DNA of 64,000 nt. Origin: CAVYXF01 sp963772335. GTDB taxonomy: Bacteria; Pseudomonadota; Alphaproteobacteria; Rhizobiales; Rhodomicrobiaceae. Below are positions 39,236 to 47,141 of this stretch, one piece after another (positions within the stretch are counted from its first letter, which is position 1; each line of letters opens with the position of its first letter). The translations under genes were made by a program, and so were the position numbers. The notes under the pieces are model-generated. The model saw nothing but the letters and a program-made list of their open reading frames with translations, did no database searches and was not told where the DNA came from. The DNA lies in assembly GCA_963772335.1 (NCBI GenBank), contig CAVYXF010000005.1:310001-374000 (forward strand), given 5' to 3'.

Positions 39236-39266
39236 GGGCGGGTAATTACTATCCCGCCCTGTTTTT
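39236..39266 (+). terminator. Rho-independent terminator
   Basis: Perfect stem GGGCGGG / CCCGCCC with a 10-base AT-rich loop, followed by TGTTTTT. It ends the cupin transcript and, read the other way, lies beyond the quinone oxidoreductase gene. Confidence 0.88.
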
Positions 39267-39341
39267 ACAAAATACATTAGAGACGATACACGCCTCTGTG
39301 GGGGTGCTTACGTGCCGCTCGGCACCTTGGTAGCTGCCTGC

Positions 39342-40364
39342 CTATTCGGGCAGGAGGACGATCGCGCCCATGGTCTGGCGGCTCTCCAGGGCGCGATGGG
39401 CTTCGGCTGCCTCGCGCAAGGGGAGGCGGCGGTCGCAGGAAATTCGCAGCGTGCCGTTGCGGATCATGCGGAAAAGATGGTCGGTGATGGCGCGTACCTT
39501 TTCCGGCGTGTCGGTGTAGTGGCCGAAATTCGGGCGGGAGACGGTCGCCGATTTGCTGGCATAGCTGGCGATGTCGACCGGCGCGATGGGGCCGGATGCC
39601 TGCCCAAAGCTCACCAGATGTCCGCAGGTCGCAAGCGCCGCATAGGACTTGGCAAAACTGTCACGGCCAACGCCATCGTAGACGACATCCGCGCCGCGCC
39701 CACCGGTGAGTTCGAGCACGCGCGAGACGAAATCCTCCTCCGCATTAACGATGACATGCGCGCAGCCGGCCTCGCGCGCGATGCGGGCCTTGCCTTGGTT
39801 GCCCACGGTGCCGATGACGGTGGCACCCAATGCGCGCGCCCACTGGCACAGTAACTGCCCGACACCGCCGGCGGCGGCATGGACGAGCACCGTCTCACCC
39901 TCCTGCAGGCGATGTACGCGGTGGAGCAGGAATTCAGCGCTCATCCCCTTGAGGAGGCCGGCGGCAGCGGTCTCGTCGGAAATGTCGGCGGGGAGTTGGA
40001 CCAGCAGCCGCGTGCTTATGTTGCGCAGTTCGCAGTAGGCGCCGGGCGGCGGGCCGGCATAGGCGACGCGTTCGCCCGGTTCGAGACCGCGAACGCCCTC
40101 GCCAATATCGATGACGACGCCGGCCGCCTCCATGCCGAGGATGCCGGGCGGGCGCACCAAATCGAAATAGCCGGTGCGGCAGTAGATATCGATGAAGTCC
40201 ACGCCGACGGCGGTGTGGCGAAGGCGCACCTCGCCGGGAGCGGGTGGGGGAACCTCGATCTGGCGCCAGCGCAGCCGATCCGTCCCGCCATGGGCTTCGA
40301 GCACAACAGCGTTGCAGTGGAGCGTCTGACCGGAGCTACGCGCGGCGGCGGCTGGGCGATGCAC
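39342..40364 (-). CDS. NADPH:quinone oxidoreductase (MDR superfamily)
   Basis: About 340 residues of a zinc-independent medium-chain dehydrogenase. RHTAVGVDFIDIYCRTGYF is the quinone reductase signature, AAAGGVGQLLCQWARALGA binds NADPH, and the end is NGTLRISCDRRLPLREAAEA. The family usually begins near residue 17 (NAVVLEAHGG). No good ribosome-binding site is seen before it, and the frame is open upstream: when one extra base at 40467-40468 is removed, it joins in frame to the SRPBCC gene. The enzyme reduces quinones or enones in the cytoplasm. It is the last gene of the operon starting at 41935. Confidence 0.88.
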   Translation of the reverse strand: MHRPAAAARSSGQTLHCNAVVLEAHGGTDRLRWRQIEVPPPAPGEVRLRHTAVGVDFIDIYCRTGYFDLVRPPGILGMEAAGVVIDIGEGVRGLEPGERVAYAGPPPGAYCELRNISTRLLVQLPADISDETAAAGLLKGMSAEFLLHRVHRLQEGETVLVHAAAGGVGQLLCQWARALGATVIGTVGNQGKARIAREAGCAHVIVNAEEDFVSRVLELTGGRGADVVYDGVGRDSFAKSYAALATCGHLVSFGQASGPIAPVDIASYASKSATVSRPNFGHYTDTPEKVRAITDHLFRMIRNGTLRISCDRRLPLREAAEAHRALESRQTMGAIVLLPE

Positions 40365-40842
40365 CGTTACGCCTGTACCGGAAGGCGGAGGGCTCAGTGC
40401 GCTCCGCGTGAGAAGAGCGCGGACGGCCGCGAAGCCGGCCGCGTAAATGCCTTCGCCGACGAGGCGAAGTCAGCTCCTCGGCGCGATCATCCGGCGCGGC
40501 GAAGCGCGACTCCCAGGACCAGAAGGTGCGATCGCCATCGGTGACCGGCTTCAGCCGGATCGTGGCGACATAGTCTTCGAGTGGCACCGGCGCGTCGAGG
40601 ATGCAGTAGGTGAGGGTGCGGTCGCGGTCGGAGAGCGCGAGAAGCTGCTCACGCAGGCCGGTGCCGCCCTCGGCCAGGCGGAAGTCACGGACGCAGCCGA
40701 CCTCGTCCGAGGCGCGGTGCTCCTCAATACGGCTTGCGGCAACGGCTGGGTGCCAGTCTTCATGGCTGTTGAAGTCGCGCAGCACCGCCCATACGCGTTC
40801 GACCGGGGCTTCGATGACCGTGCTGCGCTGAACCCTGATCAT
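40336..40842 (-). CDS. SRPBCC family protein with frameshifted C-terminus
   Basis: The first 125 codons are a START/polyketide-cyclase-like (SRPBCC) domain: MIRVQRSTVIEAPVERVWAV, FNSHEDWHPAVAASRIE, GCVRDFRLAEGGTGLREQLL, YCILDAPVPLEDYVATI. After AEEL the written frame becomes Arg-rich and unlike the family. Removing one base of the AA at 40467-40468 restores TRLVGEGIYAAGFAAVRALL, matching the end of the paralogue at 41468. That frame has no stop before the quinone oxidoreductase, so a fused two-domain protein is implied. Its ATG overlaps the stop of the upstream gene by 4 bases. Confidence 0.75.
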   Translation of the reverse strand: MIRVQRSTVIEAPVERVWAVLRDFNSHEDWHPAVAASRIEEHRASDEVGCVRDFRLAEGGTGLREQLLALSDRDRTLTYCILDAPVPLEDYVATIRLKPVTDGDRTFWSWESRFAAPDDRAEELTSPRRRRHLRGRLRGRPRSSHAERTEPSAFRYRRNGASPSRRRA

Positions 40843-41414
40843 CGCGCGCCGCCTTCTGCCCTGGCAGGGCTGCGGCTCGCGTCATCCCAGCCGACCGCAT
40901 TGCGCAGCCGGATGCCGCTGGTATGAAGCGATGTGCTCCAGAGGGTCTTCAACGGCACCAGATCGTCGACAGGCCGCAGCTCGACGTTCTGCGAGGCGAG
41001 TGCGAGCGGCAGGTCGGTGATGATCGTGCGCTGTGTCGGCTGGACCGCCCTCCGCGACACCCACATGCCGGCGTCGTCCAACGTCTCGAAGGCGCCGGCC
41101 GGCAGCGCATAGCGGCAGATCGGCGTGGCGCGCATCTGCTCCAGCCAGCGCCGCTCCAAATAGGCGATCATGCGGGCAGTGCTCGCGCCCCACCAGCGCG
41201 CTTTGTCGGCGGCCTTGGTTCTCTCTGTCGGCCAGATCAGGATACGCGGGCAGTCGCGCGGGAAGAGATACATCGGCTGATGCCAGTCATCGATCGCCCA
41301 GACCAGCGGCCCGTTGAGCCATTCGCGCCCCGGTGCACGCCTCGCGGGCACCGCCACGGGACGCGGCGCGAACATCTCGATTGAGGTGTTTTCGCTGAAG
41401 TGAAAAAGCTGCAT
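40839..41414 (-). CDS. DUF6886-like protein
   Basis: A 191-residue cytoplasmic protein starting MQLFHFSENTSIEMFAPRPV, with WLNGPLVWAIDDWHQPMYLF, CPRILIWPTERT and a later ICRYALPAGAFETLDDAGMW. The combination matches a family of uncharacterised proteins (DUF6886 as I recall) with a possible ADP-ribosyl-like fold, which I do not assert. I set the start at ATG 41414 because the family begins there; an upstream extension would overlap the preceding gene in another frame. It lies between two SRPBCC genes, overlapping the second by 4 bases. Confidence 0.7.
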   Translation of the reverse strand: MQLFHFSENTSIEMFAPRPVAVPARRAPGREWLNGPLVWAIDDWHQPMYLFPRDCPRILIWPTERTKAADKARWWGASTARMIAYLERRWLEQMRATPICRYALPAGAFETLDDAGMWVSRRAVQPTQRTIITDLPLALASQNVELRPVDDLVPLKTLWSTSLHTSGIRLRNAVGWDDASRSPARAEGGAR

Positions 41415-41467
41415 GGCCCGGAGCGCCCCTGCATGACATTGCCAAAGCAGAACGAGCTCAGGCCGTC

Positions 41468-41935
41468 TCATCGCGCTGCCATTGCCGAGCGCCGGCCATC
41501 GCTGCTCATCAGCGTCTTCAGCGCGTCGAACCCGCCTTGGAACACGCCCTGCCCGATATGGCGCGCTAACTCGGCCTCGCGTGTGGGCGCGCAATCGAAC
41601 TCGGCGCTCCATTCGGCAAAGCTCCGGTTGCCGTCGGTGATCGGCGTGAGCTTCAGCACCGCGATGTAATTCGACACGCCCATCGGGCTTTCGAGGATCG
41701 AATAGGTCATCGAGAAATCATAGTCGGAGAGCGCAAGGAGCTGCTCGCGGATGCGCCCGCCATCGCGCAGCGTGAAGTTGCGGATGCAGCCCACCTTGTC
41801 GGCCGGCTGGCTGAGCTCGACGCGGCTGTCGGCGATCGCAGGATGCCAGGACGGCAGGCCATTGAAATCGCGGATGCGCGCCCAGACCTGCGGGGCGGGA
41901 GCGTCGATGACAGTGGAGGTGTAGACCTTCACCAT
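41468..41935 (-). CDS. SRPBCC family protein
   Basis: A 155-residue polyketide-cyclase/START-like protein: MVKVYTSTVIDAPAPQVWAR, FNGLPSWHPAIADSRVE, GCIRNFTLRDGGRIREQLLA, YSILESPMGVSNYIAVLKL, ending HIGQGVFQGGFDALKTLM. This fold binds small hydrophobic ligands; the ligand is unknown. It is a clear paralogue of the domain at 40336, and with DUF6886 and the quinone oxidoreductase it forms a four-part minus-strand operon, perhaps acting on an aromatic or polyketide-like compound. Confidence 0.88.
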   Translation of the reverse strand: MVKVYTSTVIDAPAPQVWARIRDFNGLPSWHPAIADSRVELSQPADKVGCIRNFTLRDGGRIREQLLALSDYDFSMTYSILESPMGVSNYIAVLKLTPITDGNRSFAEWSAEFDCAPTREAELARHIGQGVFQGGFDALKTLMSSDGRRSAMAAR

Positions 41936-41965
41936 AGTCGATGGCTCTCCCCGCGGCAGGGCAGG

Positions 41966-42015
41966 GCTCCCTCGCCCAGGGGGAGAGGGCGGGGGGTGAG
42001 GGGGCTTTTTCGCGA
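41966..42015. repeat. single CTCGCCC/GAGAGGGC repeat copy
   Basis: CTCCCTCGCCCAGGGGGAGAGGGC followed by GGGGTGAGGGGGCTTTTT is a shortened copy of the family seen in inverted pairs elsewhere in the window. It lies just upstream of the SRPBCC operon. Confidence 0.7.
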
Positions 42016-42080
42016 ATGTGGCCTGCGGCTTTTAGGTAACCGCCGGCATGGCAGAGCGAGCGGGGAGCATTGCGCATTGC

Positions 42081-42187
42081 CGTCATCCGGCGTCATTCCC
42101 GCGCAAGCGGGAATCCAGCACACGGCGACATTCGCGAACGATCGAGGCGCTGCGGCGCACTGGGTCCCGGCTTTCGCGGGGATGACG
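42081..42187. repeat. inverted pair of GTCATTCCCGC palindromic repeats
   Basis: The left copy (42081-42118) includes CGTCATTCCCGCGCAAGCGG and GAATCCAGC. The right copy (42160-42187) is inverted: CTGGGTCCCGGCTTTCGCGG then GGATGACGG. The two can fold on themselves and on each other. The core of the right copy matches the insert in the IS630 transposase at 7741. Confidence 0.85.
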
Positions 42188-42228
42188 GCCGTGCTGGGGG
42201 TGGATGCCGAGTTCATACCGCCTCTGGC

Positions 42229-43980
42229 CTAATTCGGATAGTCGGGGGTCTGGTCGTCTCCGGTGTCCTCCAGCAGGTCGAGCTGCTTGCCACCGCTCTC
42301 GCCCGCGAGGCCCAGGAGCTTTCTCAGATCGCCGCCGGCGAGCTGGCTGATGTCGCCGCCGCCGCCGAGCCCAAGCTCCTTCAAGAGCTTGTCGATCAGC
42401 GGCGCCTGGGCGCGGTAGCGGAGCGCGCTGTTGACGATCTCGTCGCCCAGCCCGCCCCCGCCGCGATAATGCCCCTCGCCATTGCTGTGGGTCCCGCCCA
42501 GCAGCCCATCGACATGCAGGATCTTGATCTCGTCGATCTTCTCCATCGGCTTGACGCTCTCGCGGATGATCAGGTCCAGCCGCTCGATCAACAGGCGGCG
42601 CAAAGCGGCGGCCCGCGCCTCGCCGGAGAGCGTATTCTGCGCCTCGTTCATCAGCCGCAGGCCCTCCGCCTCAACCTCATGGCGAATGCGGTCGGCGAGC
42701 GCGCGGATCTTCTCCGCCTCGGCCTGTCCCTCGGCTTCGAGGCGCGCGGCCTCGGCACGGGTCCCCGCCGCCTCGCGTTCGGCTCTCGCGGTGATCAGCA
42801 GACGGGTGGACGACTGCTCGGCGTCCTGCTCGGCGGCAATCAGCTCGATCTGCTTGCGCCGCTCGGCGACCGCCACCTCGCGCGCGGTGAACACGCCCTC
42901 CTCCGCCGCGATCGCCAGCGCCCGCGCCTCCTCGGCGGCGGTCTGCGCCTCCGATTGGGCGCGGGACTGCTCGGCCACGGCGATGGCGCGGCGCTGCTCA
43001 CCAAGCTCCAGCGCGGTGCGGCGCTCGACCTCAAGCCGCTGCAGCTCCATTTCGCGGCGCACACGCTGCTGCTCGATCGCCAGCTCCTGGGCGATACGCG
43101 AACGATCGATGCCCTCACGCAGCGAGATCTGCGCCTGCTCGGCCTCCAGCTCGCGGCCGGCGCGCTGCCGCGCCAGCTCGGCGCGCTGTGCCGCAGCGGC
43201 GGTGCCGATCTCGCGCTCCTGCTCGAGCCGCGCATATTGGGTGTCGCGGTCGATATCGAGTGCGAGGCGCTCGGCCTCAAGGTTCTTGCGGCGGATCGCA
43301 ATGAGGGTGTCCTGCTCGATGTCGTTGCGGCGTTTCTTGCGCTGCTCGATCTGCTCGGTAAGGCGCGTCAGGCCTTCTGCGTCGAAGGCGTTGGAGGGGT
43401 CGAAATACTGCATGTCGGTCTGGTCGAGGCTGGTGAGCGAGACCGCCTCCGCCTCGAGCCCGGATTTGCGCAAAGGCTCGATCACCGCCTCGCGCACCCG
43501 CCTGGCATAGTCGGAGCGCTGCTCGTGCAGCTCCTCCATGGTCATCTCGGCCGCGACCGAGCGCAGGATGTCAACGAAGCGGCCTTCGACCAGCTCGCGT
43601 AGGGCGTCGGTCTCCATGCTGCGCCGTCCCAGCGTCTGTGCCGCCGCCGAGACGCCTTCGTTCGAGGGCACCACGCGGACATAGAACTCGGCGGTCACGT
43701 CCACCCGCATTCGGTCCTTGGTGATGAGCGCGGCATCGCGGATGCAGTTCACCACCAGGCGATGGGTGCGCATGAAGACGGGCGTCACCTCATGGAAGAT
43801 CGGCACGACGAAAGCGCCGCCGTTGATGACGACCTGCTGCCCGCCCATGCCGGTGCGCACGAACGCTGTTTCCTTGGTCGAGCGGCGGTAGAACAGATAG
43901 AAGACATAAGCCCAGATCACGATCAGGATGATCGCGGCGATCACCCAGAATGTGGCGCTTTGCGCAAAATCGGCGGACAT
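42229..43980 (-). CDS. SPFH domain/flotillin-like membrane protein
   Basis: A 583-residue protein with one N-terminal membrane helix (FWVIAAIILIVIWAYVFYLF, residues 11-30). An SPFH (band 7) domain spans about residues 45-210 (VVINGGAFVVPIFHEVTPVF, RVDVTAEFYVRVVPSNEGVS, RKSGLEAEAVSLTSLDQTDM). A very long Ala/Glu/Arg-rich coiled coil runs from about 225 to 480, then a Gly-rich tail (GGGGLGD, GLGGGGD). This is the YqiK/flotillin layout; such proteins form large oligomers in membrane microdomains. GGAGG precedes the start. The gene follows the Tm-1/ABC operon by 81 bases, so cotranscription is possible. Confidence 0.92.
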   Translation of the reverse strand: MSADFAQSATFWVIAAIILIVIWAYVFYLFYRRSTKETAFVRTGMGGQQVVINGGAFVVPIFHEVTPVFMRTHRLVVNCIRDAALITKDRMRVDVTAEFYVRVVPSNEGVSAAAQTLGRRSMETDALRELVEGRFVDILRSVAAEMTMEELHEQRSDYARRVREAVIEPLRKSGLEAEAVSLTSLDQTDMQYFDPSNAFDAEGLTRLTEQIEQRKKRRNDIEQDTLIAIRRKNLEAERLALDIDRDTQYARLEQEREIGTAAAAQRAELARQRAGRELEAEQAQISLREGIDRSRIAQELAIEQQRVRREMELQRLEVERRTALELGEQRRAIAVAEQSRAQSEAQTAAEEARALAIAAEEGVFTAREVAVAERRKQIELIAAEQDAEQSSTRLLITARAEREAAGTRAEAARLEAEGQAEAEKIRALADRIRHEVEAEGLRLMNEAQNTLSGEARAAALRRLLIERLDLIIRESVKPMEKIDEIKILHVDGLLGGTHSNGEGHYRGGGGLGDEIVNSALRYRAQAPLIDKLLKELGLGGGGDISQLAGGDLRKLLGLAGESGGKQLDLLEDTGDDQTPDYPN

Positions 43981-44061
43981 GCGTTCCTCCGCAGTCTAGA
44001 TCGTTGTTGGCCGCGCGATCGAATGGAAAACCGGCTTCCACTTTTCCTGATCGCGCTCAGG

Positions 44062-44910
44062 TTATTCGGCCGCGCTGCCCGGGCGCTTAAGGCCGACGAA
44101 TTTTCGGGTCTGTTCGGTCAGTGCGATTTCGGTCGGCAGCCGCTCCATCGAGGAGGCGCCGTAAAAGCCTTGCGCGAGGCGGCTGTGCTCCAGCACGAAG
44201 GCGGCATCTTCGGGCTGGGCGACCGGGCCGCCATGGACCAGAATCAGCACATCGCCATTGACGGCGCGGGCCGCCGCCGCCCAGCGGTCGACGAGTGCCG
44301 GGCAGTCTTCCAGCTTCAAGGCCGTCTCCGCGCCGATCGCGCCGCCGGTGGTCAGGCCGAGATGGCAGACGATGATGTCAGCGCCAGCCTCGGCCATCGC
44401 CGCAGCGTCGGCCTCGCAGAACACATATGGCGTGGTCAGGAGGTCCTTGGCGCGCGCCTGGCGGATCATCTCCACCTCGAGCCCATAGCCCATGCCGGTC
44501 TCTTCGAGATTGGCGCGGAAGGTGCCGTCAATCAGCCCAACGGTCGGGAAATTCTGCACGCCGGAAAAGCCCATGGTCTTGAGCTGATCGAGGAAGCCGT
44601 CCATTAGACAAAACGGGTCGGTGCCATTGACGCCGGCCAGTACCGGGGTGTGCTTGACGACCGGAAGCACTTCTCGCGCCATCTCCACGACGATGTCGTT
44701 GGCATTGCCATAAGCGAGGAGCCCGGCCAGCGAGCCGCGCCCGGCCATGCGGTAGCGGCCGGAATTGTAGATCACGATCAGGTCGATGCCTCCGGCCTCC
44801 TCGCATTTGGCCGACAGCCCCGTGCCCGCGCCGCCGCCGACGATCGGCTCGCCGCGCGCGGCCTTGGCGCGCAACCCCTCCAGAATGACTGACCGGTCTA
44901 TGCGCGCCAT
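44062..44910 (-). CDS. TIM-barrel phosphoenolpyruvate hydrolase-like protein (Tm-1 C-terminal type)
   Basis: A 282-residue TIM-barrel protein of the family once annotated as TIM-barrel signal transduction protein and now as phosphoenolpyruvate hydrolase-like. Seen are GGGAGTGLSAKCEEAGGIDL, IVIYNSGRYRMAGRGSLAGL, FSGVQNFPTVGLIDGTFRAN, EAGADIIVCHLGLTTGG and GFYGASSMERLPTE. In tomato the Tm-1 protein carries a domain of this type at its C-terminus after a UPF0261 domain; in bacteria the two are usually adjacent genes. Here it overlaps by 13 bases the gene whose C-terminal half is that UPF0261 partner, so the two products very probably act together. Confidence 0.88.
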   Translation of the reverse strand: MARIDRSVILEGLRAKAARGEPIVGGGAGTGLSAKCEEAGGIDLIVIYNSGRYRMAGRGSLAGLLAYGNANDIVVEMAREVLPVVKHTPVLAGVNGTDPFCLMDGFLDQLKTMGFSGVQNFPTVGLIDGTFRANLEETGMGYGLEVEMIRQARAKDLLTTPYVFCEADAAAMAEAGADIIVCHLGLTTGGAIGAETALKLEDCPALVDRWAAAARAVNGDVLILVHGGPVAQPEDAAFVLEHSRLAQGFYGASSMERLPTEIALTEQTRKFVGLKRPGSAAE

Positions 44911-47141
44911 GCTTCCCTCATGCTTTCCGTGCGCTGTGGCGGGGCGGCGATCTCGCGGAAGGCGCGCACCAGCGCCTGGGCAAAGGCCGGATCGTTAATG
45001 TGATAGGGCAGCTTGATCAAGCGCCGGTCCGCGGTCTGCACCATCAAGCGCTCGATGGCCCCGAACAGCGCGCGGTCGGCGGCCGGGTCGTGGAAGGGCT
45101 CACCCGGCGCATCGATGCCGGAGAGGCCGCCTTCCGGGATCAGGAGACGCACGGGGCCGCGCATCCGGTTGAGCCGCTCGGCGATGAACATGCCCATCGC
45201 CTCGTTCTCTTCCGCGCTCGTGCGCATCAGCGTGACATTGGGATTGTGGATGTGGAAGCGCCTGCCGGAGAAGCGCGCCGGCACCGTGTCGCGGGCATGG
45301 AAATTCACCATGTCGAGCGCGCCGCAGGAACCGACATAGGGGATCGCGACACGGCTCATCGCGCCGAGCCGGTCGGCACCCGCCGAGAACACGCCGCCGA
45401 CGATGTAGTCCGCGATCTCGGTGGTCGTGGCATCGATCACGCCGGTGAGGAGATGCGAGTCGACGAGCTTCTCCATCGACTGGCCGCCGGTGCCGGTGGC
45501 GTGGAACACGAGGCAATCATAGTCGCCATTGAGTGCCGCGGTGACGGCCTGTACGCAAGGCGTGGTCAGCCCGAACATGGTGAGGCCGATGGCCGGCTTG
45601 GTCGCGGCGCGCTGATCGTCGCGGCGCTGATGCGCGATCATGCCGGCGAGCGCATGGGCGGCATTGGAGAGCACCTGCTCGGAGATCGAGTTGATGCCCT
45701 GCACGTCGGTGACGGAGTACATCATCACGATGTCGGAGGGGCCAACATAGCGGCCGACATCGCCGCTCGCCACCGTCGAGACCATCACCTTCGGAATACC
45801 GATTGGCAGCGCGCGCATGCCGGCAGTGGCGAGACCGGTGCCGCCCGAGCCGCCGGCTGAGATCAGCCCGCCCACATCGCGGCGGGTGCGCATGAAGCGA
45901 GCGAAGGCCTCGGCCATCGCCGTGACCGCCGCCCCGCGGTCGCCCGAGAACACCGCCGCCGCGCCGCCGGGGTGATGGCGCGCGACTTCGGGCGGCGCGA
46001 TGTCTGCGGGGCTCGGCCGGCCGCTGGTCGCGAGATCGACGGTGACGGTCTTCACGCCGAGGCGCTTCAGGGCGTTGACGAGGAAGGTCAGCTCGTTGCG
46101 TTTGGTGTCGAAGGTGCCGGCGACATAGGCACTGCGGCCAGTCATCGCCGCGACGGGGGCGGCGCTCACTTCGGGGGCGGCTGGCGTCTCACGCTCGGGG
46201 CGCGGGGGGATCGGTCGCGCGGCAGGGATCGGGTTGTCGGCGCTCCAGCGATTGGGGATGGCGGTCGCGGAATAAGCGGGCTGGGAGTCACCCGCGAAGG
46301 TGTAGGAAGGCGCGGTATCGCCGCCATGGGCGCGCTGAATGTGAATGTAGCGCACCTCGGCGGGCGCGGTGACCTCGTCCTCGGCGACGACTTCATCCTC
46401 GTCACGGCCGACGCCGAGCAGGCGCAATTGCAGTGCGCTGTCGGCGGCCAGCTCGCGGGCGCGCATCTCGCGGGCGATGCGGCCGTTGACCATGATCGCC
46501 ACATCCTGGGAGATATCGACCGCCACGCCGAGATTCTGCTCGATCAGCAGGATCGCCATGCGGCCTTCTTCGGCGAGGCGCTTCAGCATGGCGCAGACCT
46601 GCTCGACGATCACCGGGGCGAGGCCTTCGGTCGGCTCGTCCATGACCAGGAGGCGCGGATTGGCGAGGAGGGCGCGCCCGATCGCCAGCATCTGCTGCTC
46701 GCCGCCGGAAAGCTGCGCGCCGAAGCTGCCGCGCCGCTCGGCAAGACGCGGGAACACGCTGTAGACGCGCTCGGCGGTCCAGGTGCTGGTCTTGTCACCG
46801 ATGAAGGCGAGGCGGAGGTGCTCATCCACGGTCAGCGATGGCCAGATGCGGCGGCCCTGCGGCACATAGGCGACGCCGGCGTGGACGATGCGGTTGGGGG
46901 CGAGCGCGCTGATCTCGGTGCCCCAGGCGAAGATCTGCCCGCGGGTCGGCTTGACCAGCCCCATGATGGTCTTGCACAGCGTGGTCTTGCCCATGCCGTT
47001 GCGGCCGACGATCGCCAGCACACCGCGCTCCAGCGTGAGGCTGAGGTCATGCAGCACCGCGACATGGCCGTAGCCGACGGTCAGGCCGCGCACTTCTAGC
47101 GCCGGGGCGGCGACGCTTCGGGCCAGCACCTCGCTCATCAC
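44898..47141 (-). CDS. LivF-type ABC ATPase fused to Tm-1-like (UPF0261) domain
   Basis: A 747-residue fusion. Residues 1-243 are a complete LivF-like ATPase: Walker A GRNGMGKTT (46-54), signature LSGGEQQ (144-150) and Walker B LLVMDEP (164-170). Residues 244-335 form an acidic then Pro-rich linker. Residues 337-745 are a Tm-1-like ATP-binding UPF0261 domain: AYVAGTFDTKRNELTFL, GGLISAGGSGGTGLATAGMR, IPKVMVSTVASGDVGRYVG, VFHATGTGGQSMEKLVDS and DVVNFHAR-like ALDMVNFHARDTVP. Both halves look intact. The start overlaps LivG by 4 bases. Transport and an unknown ATP-dependent reaction are thus physically tied. Confidence 0.93.
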   Translation of the reverse strand: MMSEVLARSVAAPALEVRGLTVGYGHVAVLHDLSLTLERGVLAIVGRNGMGKTTLCKTIMGLVKPTRGQIFAWGTEISALAPNRIVHAGVAYVPQGRRIWPSLTVDEHLRLAFIGDKTSTWTAERVYSVFPRLAERRGSFGAQLSGGEQQMLAIGRALLANPRLLVMDEPTEGLAPVIVEQVCAMLKRLAEEGRMAILLIEQNLGVAVDISQDVAIMVNGRIAREMRARELAADSALQLRLLGVGRDEDEVVAEDEVTAPAEVRYIHIQRAHGGDTAPSYTFAGDSQPAYSATAIPNRWSADNPIPAARPIPPRPERETPAAPEVSAAPVAAMTGRSAYVAGTFDTKRNELTFLVNALKRLGVKTVTVDLATSGRPSPADIAPPEVARHHPGGAAAVFSGDRGAAVTAMAEAFARFMRTRRDVGGLISAGGSGGTGLATAGMRALPIGIPKVMVSTVASGDVGRYVGPSDIVMMYSVTDVQGINSISEQVLSNAAHALAGMIAHQRRDDQRAATKPAIGLTMFGLTTPCVQAVTAALNGDYDCLVFHATGTGGQSMEKLVDSHLLTGVIDATTTEIADYIVGGVFSAGADRLGAMSRVAIPYVGSCGALDMVNFHARDTVPARFSGRRFHIHNPNVTLMRTSAEENEAMGMFIAERLNRMRGPVRLLIPEGGLSGIDAPGEPFHDPAADRALFGAIERLMVQTADRRLIKLPYHINDPAFAQALVRAFREIAAPPQRTESMREAWRA

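Noticed and set aside
42070..43602. 510-codon plus-strand frame
   Set aside because: Antisense to the flotillin-like coiled coil; Leu/Arg-rich low-complexity text with no family.
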